In this document: piece after piece, positions 25,803-34,367 of the stretch
How positions within the stretch are numbered: position 1 is the stretch's first letter
Layout: the number at the start of each line of letters is the position of its first letter
Assembly (NCBI GenBank): GCA_028710415.1
Contig: JAQTUE010000022.1
Coordinates: 1-64,000, forward strand
Length of the DNA stretch: 64,000 nt
Direction of reading: 5' to 3'
Source: Paludibacter sp.
GTDB taxonomy: Bacteria > Bacteroidota > Bacteroidia > Bacteroidales > Paludibacteraceae
Notes under the pieces: generated by a model
Database searches by the model: none
What the model saw: only the letters and a program-made list of their open reading frames with translations
Told to the model about the DNA's origin: nothing
Made by a program: the position numbers and the translations under genes

Positions 25803-28595
25803 ATGAATAATATTTTTATGAAATCAATCACAGCAAGGCATTTAGTAAAGTTCGTTTTATTAGTTGCATTTACCTTCTCTAATTTAAATTCAGGTTTATG
25901 GGCAGCAAATAAAATAGATTTGAAAGGAGTCTGGAGATTTAAATTAGACAGCACAGATGTTGGCATTTCGCAAAAATGGTTTACAGGGACATTGTCCGAC
26001 CAGATTAATTTACCCAGTACGACCGATGATGCCGGTATCGGAGTTCCGAATATCCTTTTACCTGAATTAAGACGGCCACAAGTATCCCATCTGACAAGGA
26101 AAAACAGTTATTTGGGCGTTGCCTGGTATAGTCGGGATATAAGTGTCCCTGCAAGTTGGAAAGATAAAACGATAACCCTGAAGCTGGAGCGTGTCATTTG
26201 GAAAACCAGTGTGTGGATTGATGGAAAACCTGTGGAAGGGAAACAGGAAAGTCTGACGACTCCCCATTATTTTGATTTGACAAGTTTTTTGTCACCCGGG
26301 AATCATAAGCTCACTATCCGTGTTGATAACCGGAAACAATATGATATTTCGGTTGATGAAATGGCTCATGCCTATACCAACGAAACACAAATCAAGTGGA
26401 ATGGTATTATAGGGGAAATTTGTTGTATTGCTGAAGACAAAGTAAATATTACCAATGTCGGGATTTATCCGGATATAACTAAAAAACTTATTGGGATTAA
26501 GGTAAATATTGCAAATGCTACTTCCAGAAATGCGAAAGGTATTCTAACTGTTTTTGCAACATCCAATAAAACCAACGAGAGATTACCGGTTCTATCATTC
26601 CCTTTTGATACTAAGAAATCAGGCACTTCTCTCAAAATAAGCTATCCCATGGGAAAAAATCCTTTGTTGTGGGACGAATTCAATCCGGATTTATACACGC
26701 TTACTTCCGAAATTAAAGGGAACGGTTTTGTGTCTTCTAAAACTGTAACTTTCGGTATGCGTTCATTAACTAATAAAAATGCACACTTGCAAGTTAATGG
26801 CCACCAGATTTTTCTGCGGGGCACGCTTGAATGTTGTATTTTTCCTTTGGAAGGCCATCCGCCCATGGATAAAAAAGGGTGGCAAAAAGTATTTGATACA
26901 GCCCGTGGATGGGGATTAAATCATTTGCGCTTTCATTCCTGGTGTCCACCGGAATATGCTTTTGAAGTTGCGGATGAAATGGGTTTTTACTTGCAAATTG
27001 AGCTCCCTGTTTGGTCACTTTCGGTAAATAAAGACCAGCCTACCAGTGAGTTCCTGTATGCTGAATCTGATCGCATCATAAAAGAGTATGGCAATCATCC
27101 TTCGTTTTGTTTCTGGAGTATCGGCAATGAACTGCAACCTGATTTTAATTTCCTGAATGCATTTGTCGACAGGCTTAAAACAAATGACCCACGCCACGTT
27201 TACACCAACACTTCATATACATTTGAAAAAGGACACGGAGCATGGCCCGAACGGAATGATGATTATTTTATTACCCAAACAACCAAAAAAGGATGGGTCA
27301 GGGGACAGGGTGTTTTTGATACTGAAATACCTGTTTTCAATAAGGATTATTCTGCTTCGGTTGACAGCATTCCTGTGCCGCTTATTTCCCATGAAATTGG
27401 CCAATATGCCGTTTACCCAAATCTCAATGAAATAGAAAAATATACAGGCGTACTTGATCCTTTGAATTTTAAAGCAGTAAAGAATGATTTAATCAGAAAG
27501 GGTTTGATTTCTAAAGCACAAGATTACCTGATGGCATCCGGTAAATTGGCTGCAATACTCTACAAAGAAGAGATTGAACGTGCCATGAAGACCGATGGGA
27601 TCAGCGGATTCCAATTACTGGATTTACATGATTTTCCGGGGCAAGGTACAGCTTTAGTGGGTTTGCTCGATGCGTTCTGGGATAGCAAGGGAATCATCAC
27701 AAATGAAACATTCCGTCAGTTTTGTTCACCGGTTGTACCATTAATTCGTTTTCAAAAAGCCACTTATACAAACAATGAAACTTTTAATGCCAGCGTGGAA
27801 ATTTTAAATAACGGAGCTTCCACTCTTAACGATAAGAAATTGATCTGGAAAATAACCGATAAATTAAATAACACAATTGCTGATGGAATGTTACAAATTC
27901 CAACCCTTACAGTTGGAAAAAGGGTGGTAACAGGCAATATTACAAAAGACTTAACCACCATCAGCACTGCCGGCAGCTATACCGTAAAAGTAGAAATTGA
28001 AGGAACAATTTATAAAAACGAATGGCAAATATGGGTATATCCGGTGAAAACAGAGATTGTTGCAGGAAATGTCATTATTACTCCTAATCGTGAAGAAGCA
28101 TTGAAAGCATTGTCCGAAGGTAAAAAAGTATTATTTAGTCCCAAAATAACTGATATCAATGGTTTGGAAGGCAAGTTTGTACAGGTTTTCTGGAGTCCGG
28201 TACATTTTCCAAATCAGCCCGGTACCATGGGATTATTGATGAATCCGAAACATCCTGCATTCAGCAATTTCCCTACGGAAATGCATACCAACTGGCAGTG
28301 GTGGGATCTATGTAAAAAATCAAAAACAATCTGTATTGACAGTATCCCCGGAGCGACACCCCTTGTTGAAAATGTTGACAATTTTATGAAAAATCGTCGG
28401 CTATGTTCCATATTTGAAGCAAAAGCAGGCAAAGGTCAACTTCTCTTTTCGTCTATGGATTTACTGACTGATACAGATAACAGGCCCGTGGCAAAGCAAC
28501 TTTTATTTAGTTTAGTGGAATATATGAAATCGGAGAAGTTTAAACCTGAAAATTCAATTACCGATTCAGAATTATTAAAACTTTTAATAAAATGA
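25803..28595 (+). CDS. GH2 glycoside hydrolase (beta-glycosidase)
   Basis: This 930-residue secreted family-2 retaining beta-glycosidase has a start at ATG 25803; further upstream the frame opens only with TTG. A signal peptide ends near LWAAN. A sugar-binding jelly roll (about 45-210, GVWRFKLDS, WYSRDISVP, VWIDGKPVEGK) comes first. An immunoglobulin-like domain (about 215-320) and the TIM barrel (about 330-640) follow. Acid/base Glu443 is in SIGNEL and nucleophile Glu531 in HEIGQY. An Ig-like and a GATase-like tail run to the end. The HEIGQY form sets it apart from the DUF4982-type GH2s at 50423 and 57428, so a different linkage or aglycone is likely. Exact specificity is unknown. It stands alone between a terminator and a repeat-rich gap. 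Its promoter motif is shared with the GH30 unit at 29943. Confidence 0.9.
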   Translation: MNNIFMKSITARHLVKFVLLVAFTFSNLNSGLWAANKIDLKGVWRFKLDSTDVGISQKWFTGTLSDQINLPSTTDDAGIGVPNILLPELRRPQVSHLTRKNSYLGVAWYSRDISVPASWKDKTITLKLERVIWKTSVWIDGKPVEGKQESLTTPHYFDLTSFLSPGNHKLTIRVDNRKQYDISVDEMAHAYTNETQIKWNGIIGEICCIAEDKVNITNVGIYPDITKKLIGIKVNIANATSRNAKGILTVFATSNKTNERLPVLSFPFDTKKSGTSLKISYPMGKNPLLWDEFNPDLYTLTSEIKGNGFVSSKTVTFGMRSLTNKNAHLQVNGHQIFLRGTLECCIFPLEGHPPMDKKGWQKVFDTARGWGLNHLRFHSWCPPEYAFEVADEMGFYLQIELPVWSLSVNKDQPTSEFLYAESDRIIKEYGNHPSFCFWSIGNELQPDFNFLNAFVDRLKTNDPRHVYTNTSYTFEKGHGAWPERNDDYFITQTTKKGWVRGQGVFDTEIPVFNKDYSASVDSIPVPLISHEIGQYAVYPNLNEIEKYTGVLDPLNFKAVKNDLIRKGLISKAQDYLMASGKLAAILYKEEIERAMKTDGISGFQLLDLHDFPGQGTALVGLLDAFWDSKGIITNETFRQFCSPVVPLIRFQKATYTNNETFNASVEILNNGASTLNDKKLIWKITDKLNNTIADGMLQIPTLTVGKRVVTGNITKDLTTISTAGSYTVKVEIEGTIYKNEWQIWVYPVKTEIVAGNVIITPNREEALKALSEGKKVLFSPKITDINGLEGKFVQVFWSPVHFPNQPGTMGLLMNPKHPAFSNFPTEMHTNWQWWDLCKKSKTICIDSIPGATPLVENVDNFMKNRRLCSIFEAKAGKGQLLFSSMDLLTDTDNRPVAKQLLFSLVEYMKSEKFKPENSITDSELLKLLIK

Positions 28596-28733
28596 TACCA
28601 GCATAATTCATTTATTTTCAAAAAACAATTCTGTTACCAGGAAACTACAAAATCAAAAAAAATAACAAGGAAATTAACTAACTCTAAAGTTAAATTATTA
28701 AACTTATACTGTTTAGTATTTGTTAGTTAATAA

Positions 28734-28905
28734 CTTAACTCTCAATTTCATGCTTTTTTTTGCACAATATTGCATAATTCGCTTCTAGCTATTTTATTCA
28801 GAAGAGTCTATGTCCGGTCTTAAAATCAAAATACGCAGTGTTTTTCTGATCCGTTTTTTATTCCGCCTGATTAGAGTTAGTCCGCGTTAAAATCTTAATT
28901 CTGGT
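28734..28905. repeat. Shared intergenic blocks B and A, inverted copy 2
   Basis: Read on the minus strand, block A (ends CGTATTTTGATTTTAA) and block B (AATTATGCAATAT ... GAAATTGAGAGTTAAG) follow each other with only about 47 bp between them. At 12.1-12.6 kb the same blocks are about 345 bp apart and hold the 208-bp palindrome. This copy therefore looks closer to the uninterrupted state. Confidence 0.65.
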
Positions 28906-29043
28906 TTATTCAGGTTAGGATAAATCATATGAACTCAAAACTAAAATATTATGTGATTCTATGCAATTTCTTTTGTAACTTTTGCGAGTGTGAGGAAAAA
29001 GAATTCATTGTTTCAGTATTCTGTTATTGGTTTGGTAAGATAA

Positions 29044-29215
29044 TGCTATGATGTCTTCATGATGTCGCACGTATTATTTTGAAGGTTCAGTAACTTTATG
29101 GGGTAGTTACGTATATATTACGCTCCTTAATAGTTACGTAATATATACGTAACTGATACGTAATTACTGCGTATCTACTACATAATATGTGAGACATCAT
29201 GAAGACATCATGGCA
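29044..29215. mobile_element. 172-bp MITE-like inverted-repeat element, copy 2
   Basis: Same length as the element at 4554-4725 but in opposite orientation. The end arms (29044-29070 and 29189-29215) pair at 25 of 27 positions and resemble the first copy's arms with a few transitions. The core carries the complement of AAGGAGCGTAATATA. Arms in each copy match each other better than they match the other copy, which suggests compensating change and a folded structure. No transposase frame. Confidence 0.75.
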
Positions 29216-29515
29216 TCATCGTCAAGAAAAAGTTCCTGTTCAGTGTTTCTGGTTTGAAAGGTTTGGGTTTAATACTATAAATTACAGAATGTGTATGTAT
29301 TAAGCCTTATGCTATTGTTTTTTTTTGAAAATGGATATTGGTTTTTGCAAGCAGGTATAATATTTAAAAATTTAATCTGAACTTTAAACTTCTCTTATAC
29401 TCCAGACTAACAATAAAATCTTTCGGGTCGAGAAGACTCAATAGTTTATAGCAAATCCAAAATAGTTTATCTCCTGAAAGTTAAATAAACGGTTCCAGAT
29501 TCAAATTATAATTGA

Positions 29516-29544
29516 TTGTTACAATATCAATAGCATTTGGTAAA
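29516..29544 (+). promoter_or_regulatory. Putative activator-binding motif, copy 2
   Basis: TTGTTACAATAT, variable CAAT, AGCATTTGGTAAA: 26 of 29 bases equal to the motif at 25586-25614. The spacing to the -7 box is the same 35 bp. It lies upstream of the GH30 transcription unit. Confidence 0.65.
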
Positions 29545-29574
29545 ATAAATCATACCCTAACAATCCATAATGTA

Positions 29575-29582
29575 TAGTTTTG
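29575..29582 (+). promoter_or_regulatory. Predicted -7 promoter box for GH30 unit
   Basis: TAGTTTTG fits TAnnTTTG at the same distance from the 29-bp motif as the box at 25645. It would give a long leader of about 350 nt. A second match, TATATTTG at 29807-29814, is closer to the ATG and is an alternative start point. Confidence 0.45.
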
Positions 29583-29942
29583 CATCCGTCATTCAACAAT
29601 TAAACCGAATGAATAAAACTTAGTTTTAGATATTGATACTAAAAAAGCTGCCCAATATAATCCAATGAAACATTTATTGTCCTAATTTAATTGTAGTTAG
29701 ACACCTTTTTCTAATTTTATTATCTCTTGATATAAACTATGCAAAATAGACGATTTTCTATACAATTATTATGAGATAATCCAAACAATTTTGGTCTATT
29801 GGTTTGTATATTTGTATTATATCAATTAATTGATAAACGAAATTTGAAGTTTTAAAATGAAAATTTAAACATTAGATTATTTTATTGATGATTGGATATT
29901 CGTTTCAAGAATTGAGCATTTAACTGAAAATAAAAATCACAA

Positions 29943-32111
29943 ATGAAAAAAATCTACCTTATATCTGTCTTAATTCTATTAACTTTTCAACTTCAGGCCA
30001 TTGATACAATTCTTTTTGATTTCGAATCAATTAATGTTCCCTCAACAGTTGCTTCATGGCTGAATTACACAAATGCAGGAGCATCTGCCAGTACGTGGTC
30101 GATAGCAAATCCTCAAAAAGATGTCTTTGACAGCACCTTAAATTGTTATAAAATCACCAAGAAAACTGGTGATCCTTATTGGACGGGATTGGAAGTGAAT
30201 TTAACGACCTCCATTCCCATTACTTCAACAAACCAATACCTTCATGTTTTTGTGTTCAAAAATACGACTTCGAGAATTGCACTTACATATACTCCTGATG
30301 GAGGAACCCAAAGTGCTGATGCCTGGATTTCGAACAGTAATGTTGGGTCCTGGATTGATTATGTCCTGACAATACCTGTAAATACTAACCTAAAAACATT
30401 TGCCATAAAGATTGCTGACGATCCGGGAGATTATTATTTCGATCAGATCATTCTTTCTGATAACCCGGCATCACTATCTAAAACAACCGTCAATATCGAT
30501 CCAGTCCTAAAAAATCAGGTGCTGGAAGGATGGGGAGGTTCACTTTGTTGGTGGGCTAATATAATGGGTGGATTTTCTGATTCAAAAATCAAGACTATTT
30601 GCGATTGGATTACAGATCCTGTGAATGGGCTAAATATGAATGTATTCAGGTTTAATATTGGAGGTGGCGACGACCCTACTCATAATCACATGCGTACTGA
30701 TGGTGGAGCTATGCCCGGCTATAAAGCTTCGCTCACAGCACCCTATGATTGGAATCAGGATTTGAATCAACGTAAAATTACACAGCAATTAATAGCCTCC
30801 CGGATAGCTAAAGCGGGAGTCAATGATATTCAACTGGTCGGATTTTCTAATTCACCTCCCTGGTGGATGACTCGCAGTGGTTGTTCTGCCGGGAGTGTAG
30901 AGGGAAATGTAACAAACCTAAAAGCAGATATGTTTGATGATTTTGCCGATTATCTGACTGAAGTAGCTAAACATTATCACGATAGTTTAGGCATCACTTT
31001 CAACTACCTGGAACCGTTTAATGAACCTGATGGTAATTGGTGGAAAGCGCTTGGTGGTCAGGAAGGTTGTTATTTTTCTACTGCTGATCAACTGGTTGAG
31101 ATCCGTGAACTGTACACCAAACTATCTGCAAAAGATATGCTTTCGTATTGTCAGATAACAGCAAATGATGCCAACAATATTGATAATGGCTACAGTGCAC
31201 TTGGATCGTACAAATCAGCAGGTGATATTGTCCCAAAAATGGCTTTAGTCTCCGTTCATACTTATGGAGGAAATAACCGGGCCGGTATAGCCGGTTGGGC
31301 AAAAAGCAATAATAAAAAACTCTGGCAATCCGAGTCAGGTCCAATTAGCATACCTGGCACCAATGAACATAACATAATGGTGATGGCTGATAGAATTATT
31401 ACCGATATTCGTGATTTGAAAAGTACGGTATGGTGCGACTGGCAGATTGGAGGCGATGGTGGTACAAATGCTACCTGGGCGTTAATTGTCAGTACCTATA
31501 GCAATAATTTAAATCCAATAACTAAAGGAATTGCATTCTATATCCGTTCACAGTTTAGCCGTTATCTAAAATCAGGATATACAATTATTGGCAACGATGC
31601 TGTGAATGTTTTAACCGCAATAAGTCCGGATGAAAAAGAGCTTGTTGTGGTAGTCAGCAACCAAAATACCTACACACAGAAATATTCATTCGACCTTTCA
31701 AAATTTTCAGGTTTCGGAAAAGTACAACAGGTTCGTACGCGTGTACAGGAATCATTGGGTGTAAAAAATTCATTGACACTTTTCAATATGACAGGTAACA
31801 CTATCAGTTATGATGCATTGTCAGAATCGGTAACAACGTTTATAATCCCTATCAATCAGTCACCGCAAGCAATCAAAGAAGTAAATGATAATGCCGGAGA
31901 TATGTATTATTCAACAGGGGTGATCCATACAAACTTTTCCAGGGAGGGAACTATCAGTATTTCTATCTACAATGCAGTAGGGCAGTTAATGAAAATATTT
32001 GATAAAGTTCCTTCCAGGGGGACACAACCATTAAATTTAAAAAGTGGTTTTTATATTGTAAATACTATCCTGGGAAATAAATCAGTTTCACGTAAAATAG
32101 AAGTGTATTAA
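29943..32111 (+). CDS. GH30 endo-beta-1,6-galactanase-like enzyme with T9SS tail
   Basis: This 722-residue secreted retaining hydrolase of family 30 (clan GH-A) has a signal peptide (1-19) and an N-terminal jelly-roll domain (about 20-178, TSTNQYLHVFVFKN ... YYFDQIILSDNP) that recurs in the next gene. The catalytic barrel starts near VLEGWGGSLCWWANIM (about 190-540). Acid/base Glu361 is in EPFNEPDG and nucleophile Glu464 in LWQSESGP. The barrel is followed by the family beta-structure. The NEPDGNWW and GGQEGC motifs resemble endo-beta-1,6-galactanases of GH30, so galactan or arabinogalactan side chains are the favoured substrate. That is family-level inference. Residues about 640-722 form a type A T9SS sorting domain (ISISIYNAVGQLMK ... 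GFYIVNTILGNKSVSRKIEV), predicting export and surface attachment by the type IX system. Confidence 0.9.
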   Translation: MKKIYLISVLILLTFQLQAIDTILFDFESINVPSTVASWLNYTNAGASASTWSIANPQKDVFDSTLNCYKITKKTGDPYWTGLEVNLTTSIPITSTNQYLHVFVFKNTTSRIALTYTPDGGTQSADAWISNSNVGSWIDYVLTIPVNTNLKTFAIKIADDPGDYYFDQIILSDNPASLSKTTVNIDPVLKNQVLEGWGGSLCWWANIMGGFSDSKIKTICDWITDPVNGLNMNVFRFNIGGGDDPTHNHMRTDGGAMPGYKASLTAPYDWNQDLNQRKITQQLIASRIAKAGVNDIQLVGFSNSPPWWMTRSGCSAGSVEGNVTNLKADMFDDFADYLTEVAKHYHDSLGITFNYLEPFNEPDGNWWKALGGQEGCYFSTADQLVEIRELYTKLSAKDMLSYCQITANDANNIDNGYSALGSYKSAGDIVPKMALVSVHTYGGNNRAGIAGWAKSNNKKLWQSESGPISIPGTNEHNIMVMADRIITDIRDLKSTVWCDWQIGGDGGTNATWALIVSTYSNNLNPITKGIAFYIRSQFSRYLKSGYTIIGNDAVNVLTAISPDEKELVVVVSNQNTYTQKYSFDLSKFSGFGKVQQVRTRVQESLGVKNSLTLFNMTGNTISYDALSESVTTFIIPINQSPQAIKEVNDNAGDMYYSTGVIHTNFSREGTISISIYNAVGQLMKIFDKVPSRGTQPLNLKSGFYIVNTILGNKSVSRKIEVY

Positions 32112-32293
32112 CCTGTTATAAGTTCAAAAACCCGGGTTGATACAAAAATGATAGTTTTTGATACAATACATAAATCATACGGAAAGGCAGAAGATTATTT
32201 TTGTATGACTTTATCATTCTAATTAATTTATTATTTATTACAATTAAATCTATTTAATACAATTCAGTACTAATCAATTAAATCAACAATTTC
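32112..32293. promoter_or_regulatory. Short gap with a possible promoter core
   Basis: Between GH30 and the T9SS partner gene. TATTTTTG at 32196-32203 fits TAnnTTTG. No terminator is apparent after GH30, so the next gene may be read both from this site and by read-through. Confidence 0.35.
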
Positions 32294-33733
32294 ATGAAAA
32301 AACTTGTTCTACTTTCAATGGCAATTTATTGCACCAGTTTGCTCTCTGCTCAAGAGACTAAACTTTTCACAGGGGATACAACTCCCAGTTTATTTTCCTA
32401 CATGGACATGGTTCCCTGGGGTATGGGAGATGCAGCTAATAATTATGTAAATTTCGGAACGACTGCTGCCCCAGCGTTTACAGAAGTTACTACTAATCCT
32501 GACAAAACAGGATTAAATGCTACCGACAAAGCATTGCATTTAACATCACTTAAAGGACATAGTTGGTGGCCGGATTTTTTAGATTTCACTTTAACTTCAC
32601 CAATTACCATTACATCGGCTAACAGGTATTTACACATGTATCATTTCCGTGAAAATTTGAATCAGGGATTCAGTGTAAATATAAACAATGAAAAAACATG
32701 GGAAGACCCGGACAAAGGAACGAAGCGTTTTGACATGCAACTTACGACTCCAGGCAAATGGGAAGATATTGTAATCGACCTGAAATGGTTTCTGGATAAT
32801 AATGTAGCTTTAACGTCAATTGCAGTATTAATGGACACTAACTGGGGCGGTGGAGCAGAACCAGTAACAAATTATTATTTTGATGAAATAGCATTAAATG
32901 ACAGTAATTTGCCTCGAGGTATCAATATTTTACCAGACACACAAATGTCACTGTTCTACGGAAATGCACCTTCGTATGCCAAATGGGTAAAAGCAATCGA
33001 TACTCAAAATGCAACAAATGTATCCACAATCGTTGCCAATCCTTTTACAACTCAAACAGCCACATTGAATTCTACTCAGGTATTGAAATTTGATAAAAGT
33101 GCAAGTGCTGCCTGGTGGCAAGGTCTGCGTACCGTATTGCCTGGTGTTTTCAAAGTAGGTGTGAATGCTGTACCAACCTTTTTGCATGTGATGGTTAATA
33201 TTCCGGTGATGGATCCAGCTCACGATCCGTATGTCATTCAATTGAACGCTAAAGATTTTAGTGGAAATCAGATTGATAGTGGCGATTTACTGAAATACTT
33301 TAACTCCGATGCAGGTAGTTGGGTAGATATGGTGTTTGATGTTACTTCATTGGGTTATCTTCAGGAATTTTCTGTCCGTTTCGATGTACGAAAGGATATT
33401 GCTGATGCTTATATTAATTCACCTGCAGGTACATTCTATGTGGATGCAGTATCCATTGATGCCAATCCGGATGCACGTACAGTTGTAGTATCGCCTACCG
33501 CAGTGGTAAATCCTAAGGTTTCAGATATGAAGATCTATTCTGCAAATCACAAGATTGTTGTGGAAGGAAATGCAGTATCAATTGAAGTTTATAACCTGAT
33601 AGGAAAATCTATAAATAAAATTTCAGCAACTACTTTCAAAACAGAATTACCGGTTAGTCAATCCGGAGTATATTTGGTGAAGGCTGTTTCTGTAAATGGA
33701 AATATTTCAAATACCAAAGTTTTAATAAAGTAA
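32294..33733 (+). CDS. Secreted two-domain glycan-binding-like protein with T9SS tail
   Basis: This 479-residue protein shows no catalytic motif. A signal peptide (1-19) is followed by two related beta-sandwich domains. The first (about 22-215) has ITSANRYLHMYHFRENLNQG and TNYYFDEIALNDSNLP. The second (about 220-390) has PTFLHVMVNIPVMDP, GSWVDMVFDVTSL and TFYVDAVSIDANPD. Both share the pattern of the N-terminal domain of the adjacent GH30: YLHxxxF strand, W-x-D/E strand, Y(Y/V)(F)D-x-I/V final strand. The C-terminus (about 405-479, MKIYSANHKIVVEG ... GVYLVKAVSVNG) is a T9SS type A sorting domain. The likely role is a non-catalytic surface partner that holds the substrate for GH30. No named family is recognised. 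Confidence 0.72.
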   Translation: MKKLVLLSMAIYCTSLLSAQETKLFTGDTTPSLFSYMDMVPWGMGDAANNYVNFGTTAAPAFTEVTTNPDKTGLNATDKALHLTSLKGHSWWPDFLDFTLTSPITITSANRYLHMYHFRENLNQGFSVNINNEKTWEDPDKGTKRFDMQLTTPGKWEDIVIDLKWFLDNNVALTSIAVLMDTNWGGGAEPVTNYYFDEIALNDSNLPRGINILPDTQMSLFYGNAPSYAKWVKAIDTQNATNVSTIVANPFTTQTATLNSTQVLKFDKSASAAWWQGLRTVLPGVFKVGVNAVPTFLHVMVNIPVMDPAHDPYVIQLNAKDFSGNQIDSGDLLKYFNSDAGSWVDMVFDVTSLGYLQEFSVRFDVRKDIADAYINSPAGTFYVDAVSIDANPDARTVVVSPTAVVNPKVSDMKIYSANHKIVVEGNAVSIEVYNLIGKSINKISATTFKTELPVSQSGVYLVKAVSVNGNISNTKVLIK

Positions 33734-33748
33734 AAAAAGATTGATTTG

Positions 33749-33785
33749 TAAGATAAGGGAGAGAATTTCTCTCTCTCTTATCTTA
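33749..33785 (+). terminator. Weak terminator-like hairpin
   Basis: TAAGATAAGGGAGAGAA pairs imperfectly with TTCTCTCTCTCTTATCTTA after the T9SS partner gene. The stem is long but has a bulge, and the following ATTTAATT is only a poor U-tract. It may reduce read-through into the lipoprotein/SusCD genes. Confidence 0.5.
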
Positions 33786-33900
33786 ATTTAATTCTGGTAA
33801 TCGTTGAAGTTATAATATTAAAAATTAATTGGATCAAGTAATTTTTAAATTATAAGAATCGAATTATATTCCTTATTTTTTATCTAAATTATCAATAGTT

Positions 33901-34353
33901 ATGAAAATCGCACGCGAAAGAAGATTCTTTCAAGTTATTCTTTTTGCCTTATTACCCCTGTTCTTACTGGTTGGGGTTACATCGTGTCAAAAAGAAGCCG
34001 TAGATGACATGTCTACAAAGATTTTAGGTACCTGGCATCAAACTTCTCAGGTTAAAGATGGCAATCCAGTCCTAAAAGATAGTACCCGCCTTTTAATGCA
34101 AATCAATTCAACTCAGATTTGTATTCTTTGTGATTCTTCAGCACGGGCAGTCAAAGCTAAAACCATTATAAACAGATCCGGTTGGAGCTACACCGGGGGA
34201 TTATTCAATTTAGCCATTGACCTGCCAGCCTCCTGGAAACCTGTAGTAGATGCTAACAAGCTTAGCATTGAACGAAATGACTTCAATCAGTCAGGCGGAA
34301 TCTCCAAAACTACACTTACTTTTGAACGTGTAGCCAACTTTGACATCAAATAA
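33901..34353 (+). CDS. Small lipocalin-like lipoprotein
   Basis: This 150-residue predicted lipoprotein (VTSC lipobox, Cys29) has an N-terminal KILGTWHQTSQVKDG motif typical of the lipocalin-like domains found in Bacteroidota surface lipoproteins (G-x-W start, beta-rich remainder). The rest is beta-strand pattern without catalytic residues. The next gene, 14 bp downstream, is a paralogue-like lipoprotein with the corresponding AVGLWKQVSVTEDG start. Both precede two SusC/SusD pairs, so an accessory binding role is likely. The ligand is unknown. Confidence 0.65.
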   Translation: MKIARERRFFQVILFALLPLFLLVGVTSCQKEAVDDMSTKILGTWHQTSQVKDGNPVLKDSTRLLMQINSTQICILCDSSARAVKAKTIINRSGWSYTGGLFNLAIDLPASWKPVVDANKLSIERNDFNQSGGISKTTLTFERVANFDIK

Positions 34354-34367
34354 TCAGAAAAACATAT

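Larger units (their letters stand above)
28596..29942. other. 1.35-kb gene-free region with repeats and promoter
   Basis: No credible gene is visible. It contains block B and block A repeats in inverse orientation to the 12-kb region (28734-28783, 28814-28905), the second 172-bp MITE-like element (29044-29215), the second copy of the 29-bp motif (29516-29544) with a -7 box (29575-29582), and a further TATATTTG (29807-29814) closer to the GH30 gene. Confidence 0.75.

Noticed and set aside
15671-29408. Exact 13-bp match TTATACTCCAGAC before the GH76 operon and before the GH30 unit
   Set aside because: In a 64-kb AT-rich window many 13-bp matches are expected by chance, and spacing to promoters is not shared.
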